Shown here: one piece after another, positions 12,304 to 29,091 of the stretch | Layout of the letters: each line of letters starts with the position of its first letter | How positions within the stretch are numbered: the stretch's first letter is position 1 | Assembly: GCA_003024785.1 (NCBI GenBank) | Contig: PUQB01000510.1 | Span: 1-64,000 of the forward strand | From: Selaginella tamariscina | Lineage: Eukaryota > Streptophyta > Lycopodiopsida > Selaginellales > Selaginellaceae | Length of the DNA: 64,000 bases | Direction: 5' to 3' | Notes under the pieces: generated by a model | The model's database searches: none | What the model was told of the DNA's origin: nothing | The model's input: only the letters and a program-made list of their open reading frames with translations | Made by a program: the position numbers and the translations under genes

Positions 12304-13480
12304 GTTCATGCGTTCTCTAGAGGTAATCTTGTTTGTCTAGGGTGTCTTTGAATAAATAATTTTGATATTAGTCTTTTTAAACATGATCATATTTATACAC
12401 ACACACACACATGTACATAATACACATTTGATGTTCTACACGTGTGTGTGTGTGTGTGTGTGCAGGAGAGAGAGATTGGTATATATACATAGGATATAAA
12501 GATTAACTACAGCGTAGAATATGTATAAATGGTGGATTTAAAATATGTAATTGTGAATTTCCTTAATCTAAAGATTAATTATTAACAAGCTGCTGGCCCG
12601 AACACATATGTGCATAAATATGCATACACATACACAATAAAACATTTACAAATCTATAAATGCACACACACACACAATAAAACATTAATACACATGCACG
12701 CACGCACACACCCCTAGGACACACTCACACACACATCAAAATATTTATAAACGCATACACATACACATGTCACACACAAGCACATAATAAAATATTTACA
12801 CCTATATACCTACTCATGCTATTTATAATGGTGATAGTTATGTATTTTCTATCTCTAATATAGAGTACCTTTAATTTAGTATAAATGTAGGTACTTAAAT
12901 AATTATTTTAATGTATAAAACATATAAATAATTATCTAATATACTTATATATATTATTTTTAGTGTGAATTATTAATTTATAAGTAAAAATTAATAAGTG
13001 ATATCTGAAACTTTAAAAACCAACAATATTATTTATATTAACAAGTTTTACATTTAACTCAAAATAAATACATTAGTTATCACTGTTATAAATGCATATC
13101 TACAGTAATAGTGAACTTCCATTTATATATGCACATACATATTAAAAACAGTGTAATTACTGTTCAAGCGCCTTCAATAATATCAGAATTTATAAAAATA
13201 ACACCACTTTTATATATATATTTATATAAACTTTAACTTTAGTATTGATATAAATATAGAGGTGATTTAATTACTTAATCTATATATATCTTTACTTTAT
13301 CATAAGTAAATAGCATTAAGTTTAATATTAGACATTAATATATTCTTAATAATAGTTTAATAATATATTCTTATAATATATGTCACTTTTGACTTTATAA
13401 CGCGTATTAGATTCTGAAAGGAATAAGGGAATCTCCTAAAACCTAGGTTTTTAGGGTTTGTTTAGGGCAGAGATCTCGGC
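12304..13480. other. AT-rich intergenic DNA with CA-rich degenerate tandem repeat
   Basis: No gene seen. CA/TG microsatellites occur at 12398-12410 and 12442-12462. At 12630-12805 a loose repeat of the form ACACAATAAAACATTTA followed by a CACACA tract recurs about four times. The last 50 bases contain AACCTAGG, TTTTTAGGGTTTG and TTTAGGG, telo-box-like motifs often found just upstream of plant genes for RNA handling and translation. Confidence 0.55.
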
Positions 13481-14046
13481 ATGACGGAGGTATGTATCTT
13501 CGTGTAGTCTGTAAGGCGATCTTAGATTGTTATGTGTGCAGTATTGGGTGAGCCAAGGCCACAAATGGTGCGAATTCTGCAGAATTTACATCGCCAATAA
13601 TGCAGTGAGTATCAAATCCCACGAGTTAGGACAGAAACACAAAGACAATGTCGCCAAGAAGGTCGCTAAAATTCACAAGGACACCCTCAACAAAGAGAAA
13701 GAGGAACAAAAGGCACTCAAGGAGCTCGAACAAATCGAAGCTGTAAGTTATTTTATATGTATTGGCATATATACACAATATTTACTTTGATATAGTGTGT
13801 GTGTGTGTCTGTGTGTGTTGGGTTTGACATTTAATTATTGTTCAGAAAGCAGTGAGGAGCTATCAAAATGATATTGCGGTGAGCAACAGTAATATAAGTG
13901 CTCCAACATTGACTTCATCGAAAATTAACGAGTCTGCAACGACACGAACTCAGGCTACGTACAGTGGGAAAGCCACCATAAGTCAGTCTTCTGATGCTGA
14001 TGACGCAAAAGTTGGTAAGCGTGTGTGTGTGTGTGTGTGTCTCTCT

Positions 14047-14138
<92 letters not shown>

Positions 14139-14568
14139 TATCCATCTACGAAACAACGAATCTAACTTGTGTTTACAGAGTGGTTTAAAGATACTGCGTC
14201 GGGTTATCAGTTCAATCCAGCTACCGGCCATTATTTCGATCCGAAATCTGGCTTTTACTACAGTGAAGTCCTAGGTACACACTACATATATTGTCCCTCT
14301 AATTAGAAATTCGTCTTACAAGTAGATCTTGAAAGATTATGGCTAGTGTTTTAAAACACACACCTGCGGAGTAAATATTTACTCGATTGTTGTGCTATAC
14401 ATGTCCGGATAGGAAATCTCTCTCTTTGTAGTTGTACACTAATACACATGAGATACACACATTTTTTATATATGCAGATTATTACACTCATATATGTCTT
14501 ATCTGTACATCTATACGCAGGAATAATGTTTTTATGCATTGACTCACACAAAAAACACCGGATATGCA

Positions 14569-14613
<45 letters not shown>

Positions 14614-14974
14614 CATTGATGTTAGAACAGACTGCTTTACTTACTAGCGTTTCAATTAAACAGGGCAATGGACAACGGAGGAAGAAGCTCTTAAGGCGGC
14701 AAAGATGTCAAAGGAGCAAGGCGGTACAAAGAAGACACCAATTACAGGGAAAGCGTTGACGGGGGGTGGGTCAGAGTCAAAGCCTGGACCGCCGGTCAAA
14801 GGAAGAGCGTCGTCGTTGGCGGTCAACGCAAGCAAGAGGAAGAGAGAGTACAACAAGCACGCGAATTCTTCGGAGGAAGCACGTGCGCGTGCCGAGAGAG
14901 AGGCTGCCAGGAAGAGAGTAGAGGAGCGTGATAAGGCTACATTGGGCTTGTACCAAGCATATTCTCGGAATTGA
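13481..14974 (+). CDS. ZOP1: ZOP1/WBP4-like splicing factor (matrin zinc finger plus OCRE)
   Basis: This resembles Arabidopsis ZOP1, a spliceosome-associated nucleic-acid-binding protein needed for pre-mRNA splicing and reported to affect RNA-directed DNA methylation. Five exons: 13481-13489, 13542-13742, 13846-14014, 14179-14274, 14664-14974. They give an intact 261-residue protein, with a first exon of only three codons. Residues 4-35 hold a U1-C/matrin C2H2 finger (WVSQGHKWCEFC...SIKSHELGQKHKDNV), followed by a Lys/Glu-rich helix. Exon 4 encodes the OCRE core: WFKDTASGYQFNPATGHYF then DPKSGFYYSEVLG. The C-terminus is basic and charged. Intron 3 contains a long TG-CT-TA-GA composite microsatellite and intron 4 an AT-AG tract. 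No frame error is seen, unlike most neighbours. Confidence 0.9.
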
Positions 14975-15354
14975 CCGGCGTTGACCGGTCTGTTACTGGC
15001 GTTGTTCACCAGCGTTTGACCATGTATGTAATTCTGATGGCCTTTCATGTGGGTGTGTTTGTTTTTGTTACCTTAATCAGGTCGAGGAACGATGCACATT
15101 TTCATGTTGTTTACTGACAGGTATGCTTGTGTGTATACAGAGTGAATATACTTGTGTGATCCATTAAAAGTTCATATTTTAATGTTGTTTTATGAGTTTT
15201 TACTAATCTTTCAAGTCAGTCCAGGTTTGTTCTCTCTTTACCACACACACGCACGCACGCACGCACACATACACATACATAGCTATGTACAGAGCTTAAG
15301 GATGTCAGGTAACATTAGCATGCGGGAGCTCGTACTGGTTTCTCGAAGCCTAAG

Positions 15355-15393
<39 letters not shown>

Positions 15394-16244
15394 ATACGTG
15401 TTTATTACAATTAACTAGACTCTTTTAATGTTTAATTATTAGTATATCGCTCTCTCTATACATGCATATTTATTATAAATTGTATATTAAATTTTAATAT
15501 AAATAAAAGTAGGTAATATGAATTTATCATAAATATAACTAAAATAAATAGTTAGTATTACCATTTAAATATGAATAAGTTGTTAAATTATAATTAATTA
15601 ATTAATTATTAAATAGATTTATAATAATTAAAAGTATTATTTTATCATTGCAAATGCACATTTTATTTATAATGATAAAAACATTATGTAACCCAAAAAT
15701 GATTGAATGCTATATGTGTATTTGGACTTTAACATAAACAACCTAATTAACTTAACTTATTTTAAACACTATATTATAAATTGTATAATTAACTTATTAT
15801 AATATGTTAATACAAACATTAATAATTATTGCATAGTGATAGTAATTGTATTTTATTTATCATAATCTAGAAAATATATCATATAGTTTAACTACACAGT
15901 GTATTGTACTTAATGTTTATCACATATTAATAAAAAAATATATTGTATTCAAGTCCTTTACAGTATCAAATATAATTAATATATTTTTGTTTAATTTAAT
16001 TATTATTTTAAAAATAAAATTTACTACATACTACATTAAATGTTTATATTTACACCCAAAAAATAAAATTTAAATCATTCACTATAAGTGGATCTTTATC
16101 ATAACGATCTTTACAAAAGATTAAGTTTTCCAATTATATGTAAAACAATTAAATGAATTTTATTAAACGACTTAATGAAATACCTAAAACGTTACACGCG
16201 TCAACTATTCGGGTACAGGGTTTAAGGGTTAGGGTTCTTGAGGA
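14975..16244. other. AT-rich intergenic DNA
   Basis: No gene seen. It holds a CACG/CA tract at about 15243-15272, a CT tract at 15358-15390, and a very AT-rich core (15420-16200). The carrier leader (16215-16240) contains GGGTTTAAGGGTTAGGGTTC, a telo-box-like element next to the start codon. Confidence 0.6.
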
Positions 16245-17868
16245 ATGGCGGTACGAGCGATGGAGACCGGCGCCCTGAGCAGCAGTGTGCAGCAGGCGGC
16301 GGCAGAAGCCAAGCATCAAGCGACCACAAAGGCGTCAGCAGACATTGGATCTCTTTCGCAGCTTGCCGCTGGCGGCGTTGCCGGAGCTGTGAGCAAGACT
16401 TGCACTGCCCCACTTGCGCGACTCACTATTCTCTTCCAGGTATTAATAAATTTCAGTTTTCAATCATCAATTTCTTAACTTTGCATAGAAATGCCTCTCT
16501 CAATTTCCTCATTAGTCGTTCTTAATCCTATTAGAACATAAGCACTCTCTTATTAGTTCTAATTCAATTTACAAAATGCCCATATATATTAGTTTTAGTA
16601 TGTATGTATGTATGTATGTGGTGTGAAGACATAGTCATATTAAGAGAAATATGTTAGCTTGGAAGAAAAAATGTGTTTAATCTATATAGGAGTCGCATTT
16701 TACAGATTATAGTCTATAATACGCGCGTGCGCGTCCTTTTCCATAAAGTACACATGGATATGCAGACAGTATACTTATTTTTTAATTTTGCTAGTTATTG
16801 GTAATGTGTGTATAATATATACACTTCACTTAATACTGATTTTATGAACATAAGATTTACATTTCAATACCTGAATGATAGGTAATGCGTGTATGATCTA
16901 CATGTAATTGTGTATACGTATGTTTTGTATAGGTGTGTGTGAATTTCTAACGGCCGTTTATTGCTTTGTGTAGGTTAGAGGAATGAAACCAGAGAATGCA
17001 TTGTTGGGAAAGCCAAGCATGGTACATGAGGCAACTAGGATTTTTAAGGAAGAAGGCTTTACTGCATTTTGGAAGGGAAATGGGGTCACTGTTATTCATC
17101 GCCTTCCCTACTCGGCGATCAATTTTTTTACATATGAACATTTACAAAGCGGTACTTAAATACACTCATATGTATATGTTTATGTAACATAGTACGTAAA
17201 CATCAGATAACTCACAAATGACATCATGCACATGTGTGAACTTGCATTCAGGCATTATTGAAATCACTTCAAGTAGAGAATGGTGGGGATAATAAATCAG
17301 GAACTCGGTTGCTTACACGCTTTCTAGCCGGTGGTGCATCTGGAGTAACTGCAGCAGCAGCAACATATCCGTTAGACCTTGTCAGAACCCGGCTAGCTAC
17401 TCAGGTCTGTGAACGGACATATACACGAGGATATACGTGTTTAACATCATATAGCTAGATGTATATATCCATGTCGTATAGGTATACATGTATATACATA
17501 AACCCGTAAGCAAATCGCAGTTTATGAAACTTTATTGGCAGAGAAAAAGATCACGTGCATACATTAAACCTTATACTATTTATTATTGGATTTGCGAGTA
17601 GTAATGAATAATAATAGATACTAATAATTTGAATATGAAGCTTGGGGTCCTTGAGAAACTCTCTAACGGACTAGCTGCCTCATAAGCTTGTAAAAAGAGA
17701 GTTATCTTTTGGACTTATATTGCTTGGAAATGGCAGGTGAAAATATGACCACTCTGATTTGCAGACAACCTCAAAGCAGTACAGGGGGATTGTTCATGCA
17801 TTAACCACTATATCTCGCCAGGAAGGCTTTTTTAGGACTCTACAAGGGCTTGTGGCCAACTCTTCTGG

Positions 17869-17924
<56 letters not shown>

Positions 17925-18567
17925 ATGCATGTGTTTAAAACATCCACATGCAATTGTGTATGCGCATATCTATCTACTATTGACTTGTTGCAGTCGGTGG
18001 GTCCAACGATTGCGATGAACTTCTGTGTCTACGAAAACTTTATACGATTATGGGTTTCACAAAGGTAACTCTCTCTGTCTCTGTCTCTCTCTCTCTTAAT
18101 GTTTGTAACTGCAGGCCAGAATCGTCGAAGATGGTGACGAGTTTAGTCTCTGGTGGTGTGGCTGGTATTGCAGCCTCAACAGGTTACACACACACACAGA
18201 GCTTATATGTTAATATTTATCGTTTAATAAGGTCCATTCTTCGTTCATGGTTGCTATATACATACATACTCTATGTATTTGTATATTCGTTAACGCTGGC
18301 TACGCTCAACTCATAATGTTAATGTTGCTATTCTGATCACAGCTGTATTTTCCCATTGATCTGGTGAAGAGAAGGATGCAACTAGAAGGGGATGCAAAGT
18401 GGAAGCCGGCTTATAAATCAGGAATATGCAGCTCATTACGTCATATTGTACGCACGGAAGGCTACAGAGGGTTGTACAGGGGCATTTTGCCAGAGTATCT
18501 CAAGGTGTTCCCCGGTGTTGGCATTGCCTTCATGGTGTACGACTTTATGAAGAACCTCAGCAGGTAA
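16245..18567 (+). CDS. Mitochondrial carrier (SLC25 family, substrate carrier B-like)
   Basis: This is a six-helix transporter of the inner mitochondrial membrane. It groups with plant carriers of the adenine nucleotide/CoA-like subgroup; the exact substrate cannot be read from sequence. Exons: 16245-16439, 16974-17151, 17252-17404, 17765-17867, 17994-18064, 18115-18182, 18343-18567. The three carrier repeats carry their signatures: repeat 1 TAPLARLTILFQ (acidic residue replaced, as usual in this subgroup), repeat 2 YPLDLVRTRLATQ, and repeat 3 PIDLVKRRMQ. AFWKGNGVTVIHRLPYSAINF and GLYRGILPEYLKVFPGVGI are also clear. Three one-base insertions break the frame: an extra T near 17141, one in the T6 run 17828-17833, and one in the TTTT at about 18348. 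Removing each gives 329 residues with matching intron phases. Intron 4 starts with a TA-GA tract. Confidence 0.92.
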
Positions 18568-19306
18568 ATTTTATTTAGAAATCACCTGGTATTTATAATT
18601 AGCATGTGGTTTAATCAACATTTTTGTATATGAACATTGAAGTTAATTAACTAAGTCACAGTTTAGAAAAAATGTCTGTATATATATCCAGGATGCCAGG
18701 CTCCTTTGTATATATATCGCAGGTTTGTATGCCCAAATAACAAGCTAACACACACACATCGTCATTGTTGTAGTTGTCAACATCTCTATTCCGAAGAAAC
18801 AGGAAACTTCAGCTGATCACAGAAACTTAAACACTAACTGATTAAGACATTAATAATGTGTTATAATGTCATTATAATTAAATATTAGTACCTTAATTTT
18901 CAAGATATTATATATCACTCAAATTATTAATTAAATTAAATTGTGTAATCTTTATGTTCGAGATCCCATATAATCTAAATTTTACATCATGCATATTTGT
19001 TACTTAACATAATATTTGTGATTCTTTATACTTTCGATCACCTCTTATACAATATTTTTTGAAACTGTCATCATAAGTTAAAACTAATACCACCGAGGGA
19101 AACTACATTTGTATAATTATTTAAAATAAACATTTCAATAAAAAGCCAAAAACTTAATATGTACCCACAATATATCGAAGTCGAGTTATGATGAATTCAC
19201 AGTTAGCCTTCGACAGCCCGTTCTACTCACTCGCGGATACGACACTTGTACGGAATAGCCCCCTTGTACGGGTTTAGGAAGGAAGAATTTCCTTACGTAC
19301 TTCCCA
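18568..19306. other. Convergent intergenic region between carrier and UPF1
   Basis: AT-rich sequence between two genes whose 3' ends face each other, so it should hold both polyadenylation regions. No gene or repeat is recognised apart from short TATATA tracts near 18680-18715. Confidence 0.6.
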
Positions 19307-25485
<6,179 letters not shown>

Positions 25486-25685
25486 GAATCTCTAGCGAGT
25501 ACTCACCTCTTTCTCGCTTACCCTAGGAACTGAAGAGACCTAGAAGAACAGAGTGAATCTAGGGCTTTTGCAAAACCTTTTTCACTTGCATTTTCTTGTC
25601 CGTCCGATTTGATTCTCGTAATATGCATTTTACTTGGCATTTTCTTGTCCGTCCGATTTGATTTAGGCGTTCTTATTGGACTTCA
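25486..25685 (-). promoter_or_regulatory. UPF1: UPF1 upstream region
   Basis: About 60-100 bases upstream of the UPF1 ATG are likely leader sequence (GC-richer, CT-rich on the gene strand). A short direct repeat, CATTTTCTTGTCCGTCCGAT, occurs at about 25589-25608 and again at about 25638-25660. The duplicated block shared with 3867-4650 starts immediately beyond. Promoter role is inferred from position only. Confidence 0.4.
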
Positions 25686-26415
25686 GATTTGAAGCATTTT
25701 GATCCTGTTAGATTACCTAAGGTACGCGTTAAGAAATGTGTAAGTTTACATTAATTTAAGCTTGCTTTGTGTCTGTCTGTACGCGTGCGTGTGTGTTGTG
25801 TGTGTGTAAAGATAGTGTCATCATATGTTTTTAATAAAAGAATATGCGATGAATTAAATATGAATTTGATGTTTTTAATATAATGTGATATACATATATA
25901 TCACTTATATATCTATAAAGTTTAAAATTTACATCTTTACATTTAAAAACCTCAAATTATAACTTCTTACTTAAATAAAATATGTTAAAAATATATATAA
26001 AAGTTAAATATTAATTTATAATTTATATACTTTTAAAACACAATCAATTAAAAATTTTATTGTAATATATATAATTTTTTTACAAAATTATGACTTTTAA
26101 TTTTCTTATTTAATTTATACATTCCAATTTATTTAAATTCATTGTATATATCTATTTTATTTCATTCTCATTCCAATTTTTATAAATTATAGATATATAA
26201 TTAATATCATCTTATTTCATTTTAAATTCCAATATACAAATAAATAAAATAATAACAAGAATGTATTATTTAATTTTAAAGAAAATATAAAATTTGCTTA
26301 AACATTGTTTTAAGCATATTATAGTATTTCATTTTTATTTATTCATTTATTTATAATGGTTAAAATCTTAAATATTAATGTTAAAATTAAAATTGTTTAA
26401 ATTAAAAGGTTGGTA

Positions 26416-26455
<40 letters not shown>

Positions 26456-26512
26456 GAAGAATGTATTATATTTTAAAATAAAATTAATGTTTTTCACTAA
26501 GATACATTATTT
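25686..26512 (+). repeat. Dispersed duplicate block, copy B (partner at 3867-4650)
   Basis: Same order of segments as copy A: ATTTTGATCCTGTTAGATT, AGGTACGCG donor-like site, TTTACATTAATTT, AGCTTGCTTT, GTCATCATATG, a long AT-rich body, a CA then TA microsatellite at 26417-26455, and a GATACAT motif. It lies directly behind the UPF1 promoter in opposite orientation to the gene. Confidence 0.8.
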
Positions 26513-26574
26513 AAAATTTTTATTAAAAATCTAATTCTGGTTAAAACTAACAAATAATTGTATTCAAATGAAGA

Positions 26575-27135
26575 AAAATTACACATATACCTTTGATATT
26601 ATTATAGTTACATATATACTCTAAAAGTTTTATATTTATATATACATTGAAAAACTTCAATTATAAACATATATAAAAATATACCAACAATATTAGTTAA
26701 AATTATTTGACTTATATATATATTGTAAATGAAAGAATTAAAGTTTATTAGATGTTAAATGTTAAAAATAAAATATTTTTACAATAATTATATATATTGT
26801 GAAATATGTTTAATAAGACCTAAATATAATAAAATACAAATAATTATTATTTTTTTATTGATTTTAAAAAATTTTTTAATTAAAGTTTTAGGGTACATAT
26901 GTAAATATAAATTTTAATTAGAATAATTAATTATAATATTTTAAATTAAAATCATAAAACATATATAAAAAATATTTTTAATTAATATTGTTATTTAAAA
27001 GTCAAAATATTATGATTAAAGTTTTTAAGGTATATATGTAAATTTAAAACTTTTAGAGGGGTATAATATAAATATAAAACTTCTAGGAGTATATATAAAT
27101 TTCAATGGTATAAATATAAATTTCCCTAAAATGAA
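26575..27135. repeat. AT-rich element with imperfect inverted ends (MITE-like)
   Basis: The left end (about 26575-26665, with ACTCTAAAAGTTTTATATTT) is roughly complementary to the right end (about 27045-27135, with AAATATAAAACTTCTAGGAG). The match extends over about 70 bases with several mismatches. No coding capacity and no clear target-site duplication are visible. It could be a non-autonomous DNA transposon or merely an inverted AT-rich repeat. Confidence 0.35.
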
Positions 27136-27356
27136 TTTACATATAGTTATGCTTGATTTATATTTAATTCAAATGTTATATATATATATATTTTTGTAAA
27201 ACCACAAAGCCTCTTTAAGTGGTTATTATTTTATTTCTCTTGATACCAAATAATTAAATATTTTAAAACCGTAAATATATTGACTATTTGATTGGTGAGT
27301 CTTTAATAAAATAAATTTGAAATTAATGAGCAATACAATAATCTCACGAAGGTAAT

Positions 27357-29086
27357 TGTCAGAGTTTTAACCCAAAGGGCCAACACGTGGCTGCCAGGTG
27401 GCCATTCGGCATTATCACCTTGTGTGAGCAAACGCTAAGTTTCCCAGAACACCCCACAACCTCTAAGGTTAGACTCTAATGCCCAAGTGGACAGGAGACT
27501 TAGGGTTTATTCTAAGTCTCCCTAGAGTGTCTACCCCTAAAAACCCTTGAGGGATAACCCTAGTTGACTTAGGGTTTAGCCCTAGAAGACCTAGAACAGG
27601 CTCATGCCCAACCCCCATCAAGAGACGTGTGTTCCACACATACCCAGAGCTAAGGCATCGTCACTTACCCCTTGAGGAATCACCCTCATCCGGGAGTACA
27701 ACCCCTTTAGGGCGACAAGGGGTACCCTGAACCACGACTAACCCCTAAGGGTTTGAGTGGCCAAGTTATACCCTAGACCTAGGGCTAGTACTTAGTGAGG
27801 ACACGAGTGTGCGCCGTAGGCGGACACGAGTGTTCTGCTAAGCAAACTCCCTAAGGCTAGGTTTGGGATAACCCTAAGCACATGACCTTGCGAGTGCCTT
27901 ACGAAAGGGCTTCTGCTAATGAGCTTAGGTTGTTCAACCCTGATTCCAAGGAGAACACTCCCCTAGCCAAGTGTGCCAAAGCACACCTAGTTACGAGACC
28001 TAACCTCCCTTGAGCGGATGCCCAAGGCTTAGCACCCTAGTGCAAGCACAAGCATGCTGTTTGCTAGAGTATCCAACCCCTTGCGACAAGCCCATGACAT
28101 AACCCCAAAGGGCGTGCCTCGGGCGTTGTACCATGTGACGTTTAGCCCAGTGTCACATCTCCATGTGACACTGCCTTCCAGATGTGGGCTATCATGCCAT
28201 AGCCCTTAGATTCAAGAGTTGCACCAAGTGCCACAAACGTGGCTCCTAAATGCCAACTCTAGAACCCCTCAATTAACCCTCAGACCGGTAAGGAACCTGT
28301 CAATCAAGAACCCACGCCACAGTTGGACAAGGACACGAACGTGCCTGCTTGCTGTGAGTGTTGCTCTAGCTTGACGTGGAGGAGGAGGCTGGAGACAAGC
28401 CTCAACCTCTGCTCTTGGAACGTGCATCCCGACAAGACCTCCCAGGCATGGATTCGCCAACGTTAAGGGTAAGCTACCCCGAAGGTGGGACGTACCCCTG
28501 GCATCTGGAAGTTAGGGCGGCACAACAGAGGGTTGTACCTTAACGACACAAGCTAAGCTTGCACCGGCAGAAGAGCAACGAACTCATCATGAACCCAGGA
28601 GCTCTCCTACATATACTCTACCTTATTTATGTGACGGAGCCCCCCCCCCTCTTTTCCTATTTGTATTAGTGGGCTGGCACTGAATTCTAGCCCCTTAGAT
28701 AAATTAGCAATATGAGCCTATAACTCACCCTTACTCCTACCCCTAAACCCTACCCAAGGGGGTGGGGGTTTTAGGGCGTGGGTTAGGGCAACCCTAGGGT
28801 TAGGTCAAACCTAGGGGTGTCCTAACCCTACTTAACACGCCGAGCTCATCCAATCAGCCTATTCGGGACGTCAAAATTGGGGGTGGGTTTCTAGAAGGTA
28901 AGTTCTAGCTTCGCTTAGAGTTTCCTGCAAATACCTAATGACAACCCGGCCGGACCATCACCAGATACCCAAGTGCACTAAGCGGGCCTGTTTCCTACTA
29001 CATTAGGGTCCATCAACATAGTACAGTAGGTAAACAACAGTCAACCGTCCAAAGTAAAAGGTCGAGTCATAGTAAAAACTATGACA
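27357..29086 (-). mobile_element. Solo LTR of a Ty3/gypsy-type element with 5-bp target duplication
   Basis: On the minus strand this starts TGTCATAG, followed by TTTTTACTATGACTCGACC, and ends ACTCTGACA. Its 5' portion matches the LTRs of the complete element at 32195-39833 (GTGCACTTGGGTATCT, GATGGTCCGGCCGGG, TTTGCAGGAAACTCTA). It is flanked by GTAAT on both sides (27352-27356 and 29087-29091), a perfect 5-bp target-site duplication. There is no internal region, so it is the product of LTR-LTR recombination. At 1,730 bases it is about 750 longer than the intact element's 5' LTR; the extra part lies toward its 3' end and is also found in the copy at 42640. Confidence 0.9.
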
Positions 29087-29091
29087 GTAAT

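Noticed and set aside
1765..12805. Regularly spaced CA/TG repeats as a CRISPR-like array
   Set aside because: They are plain dinucleotide microsatellites in a plant genome, without unique spacers or cas genes.
13852..14274. 140-codon open frame with Ile-Tyr and Arg-Glu repeats
   Set aside because: It reads through the intronic TG-CT-TA-GA microsatellite; the real exons 3 and 4 of ZOP1 have clear splice sites on each side.
17130..17145. Programmed ribosomal frameshift in the carrier, and similarly in UPF1
   Set aside because: Many unrelated genes show one-base shifts in both directions at homopolymers. No slippery-site context recurs, so sequence error is simpler.
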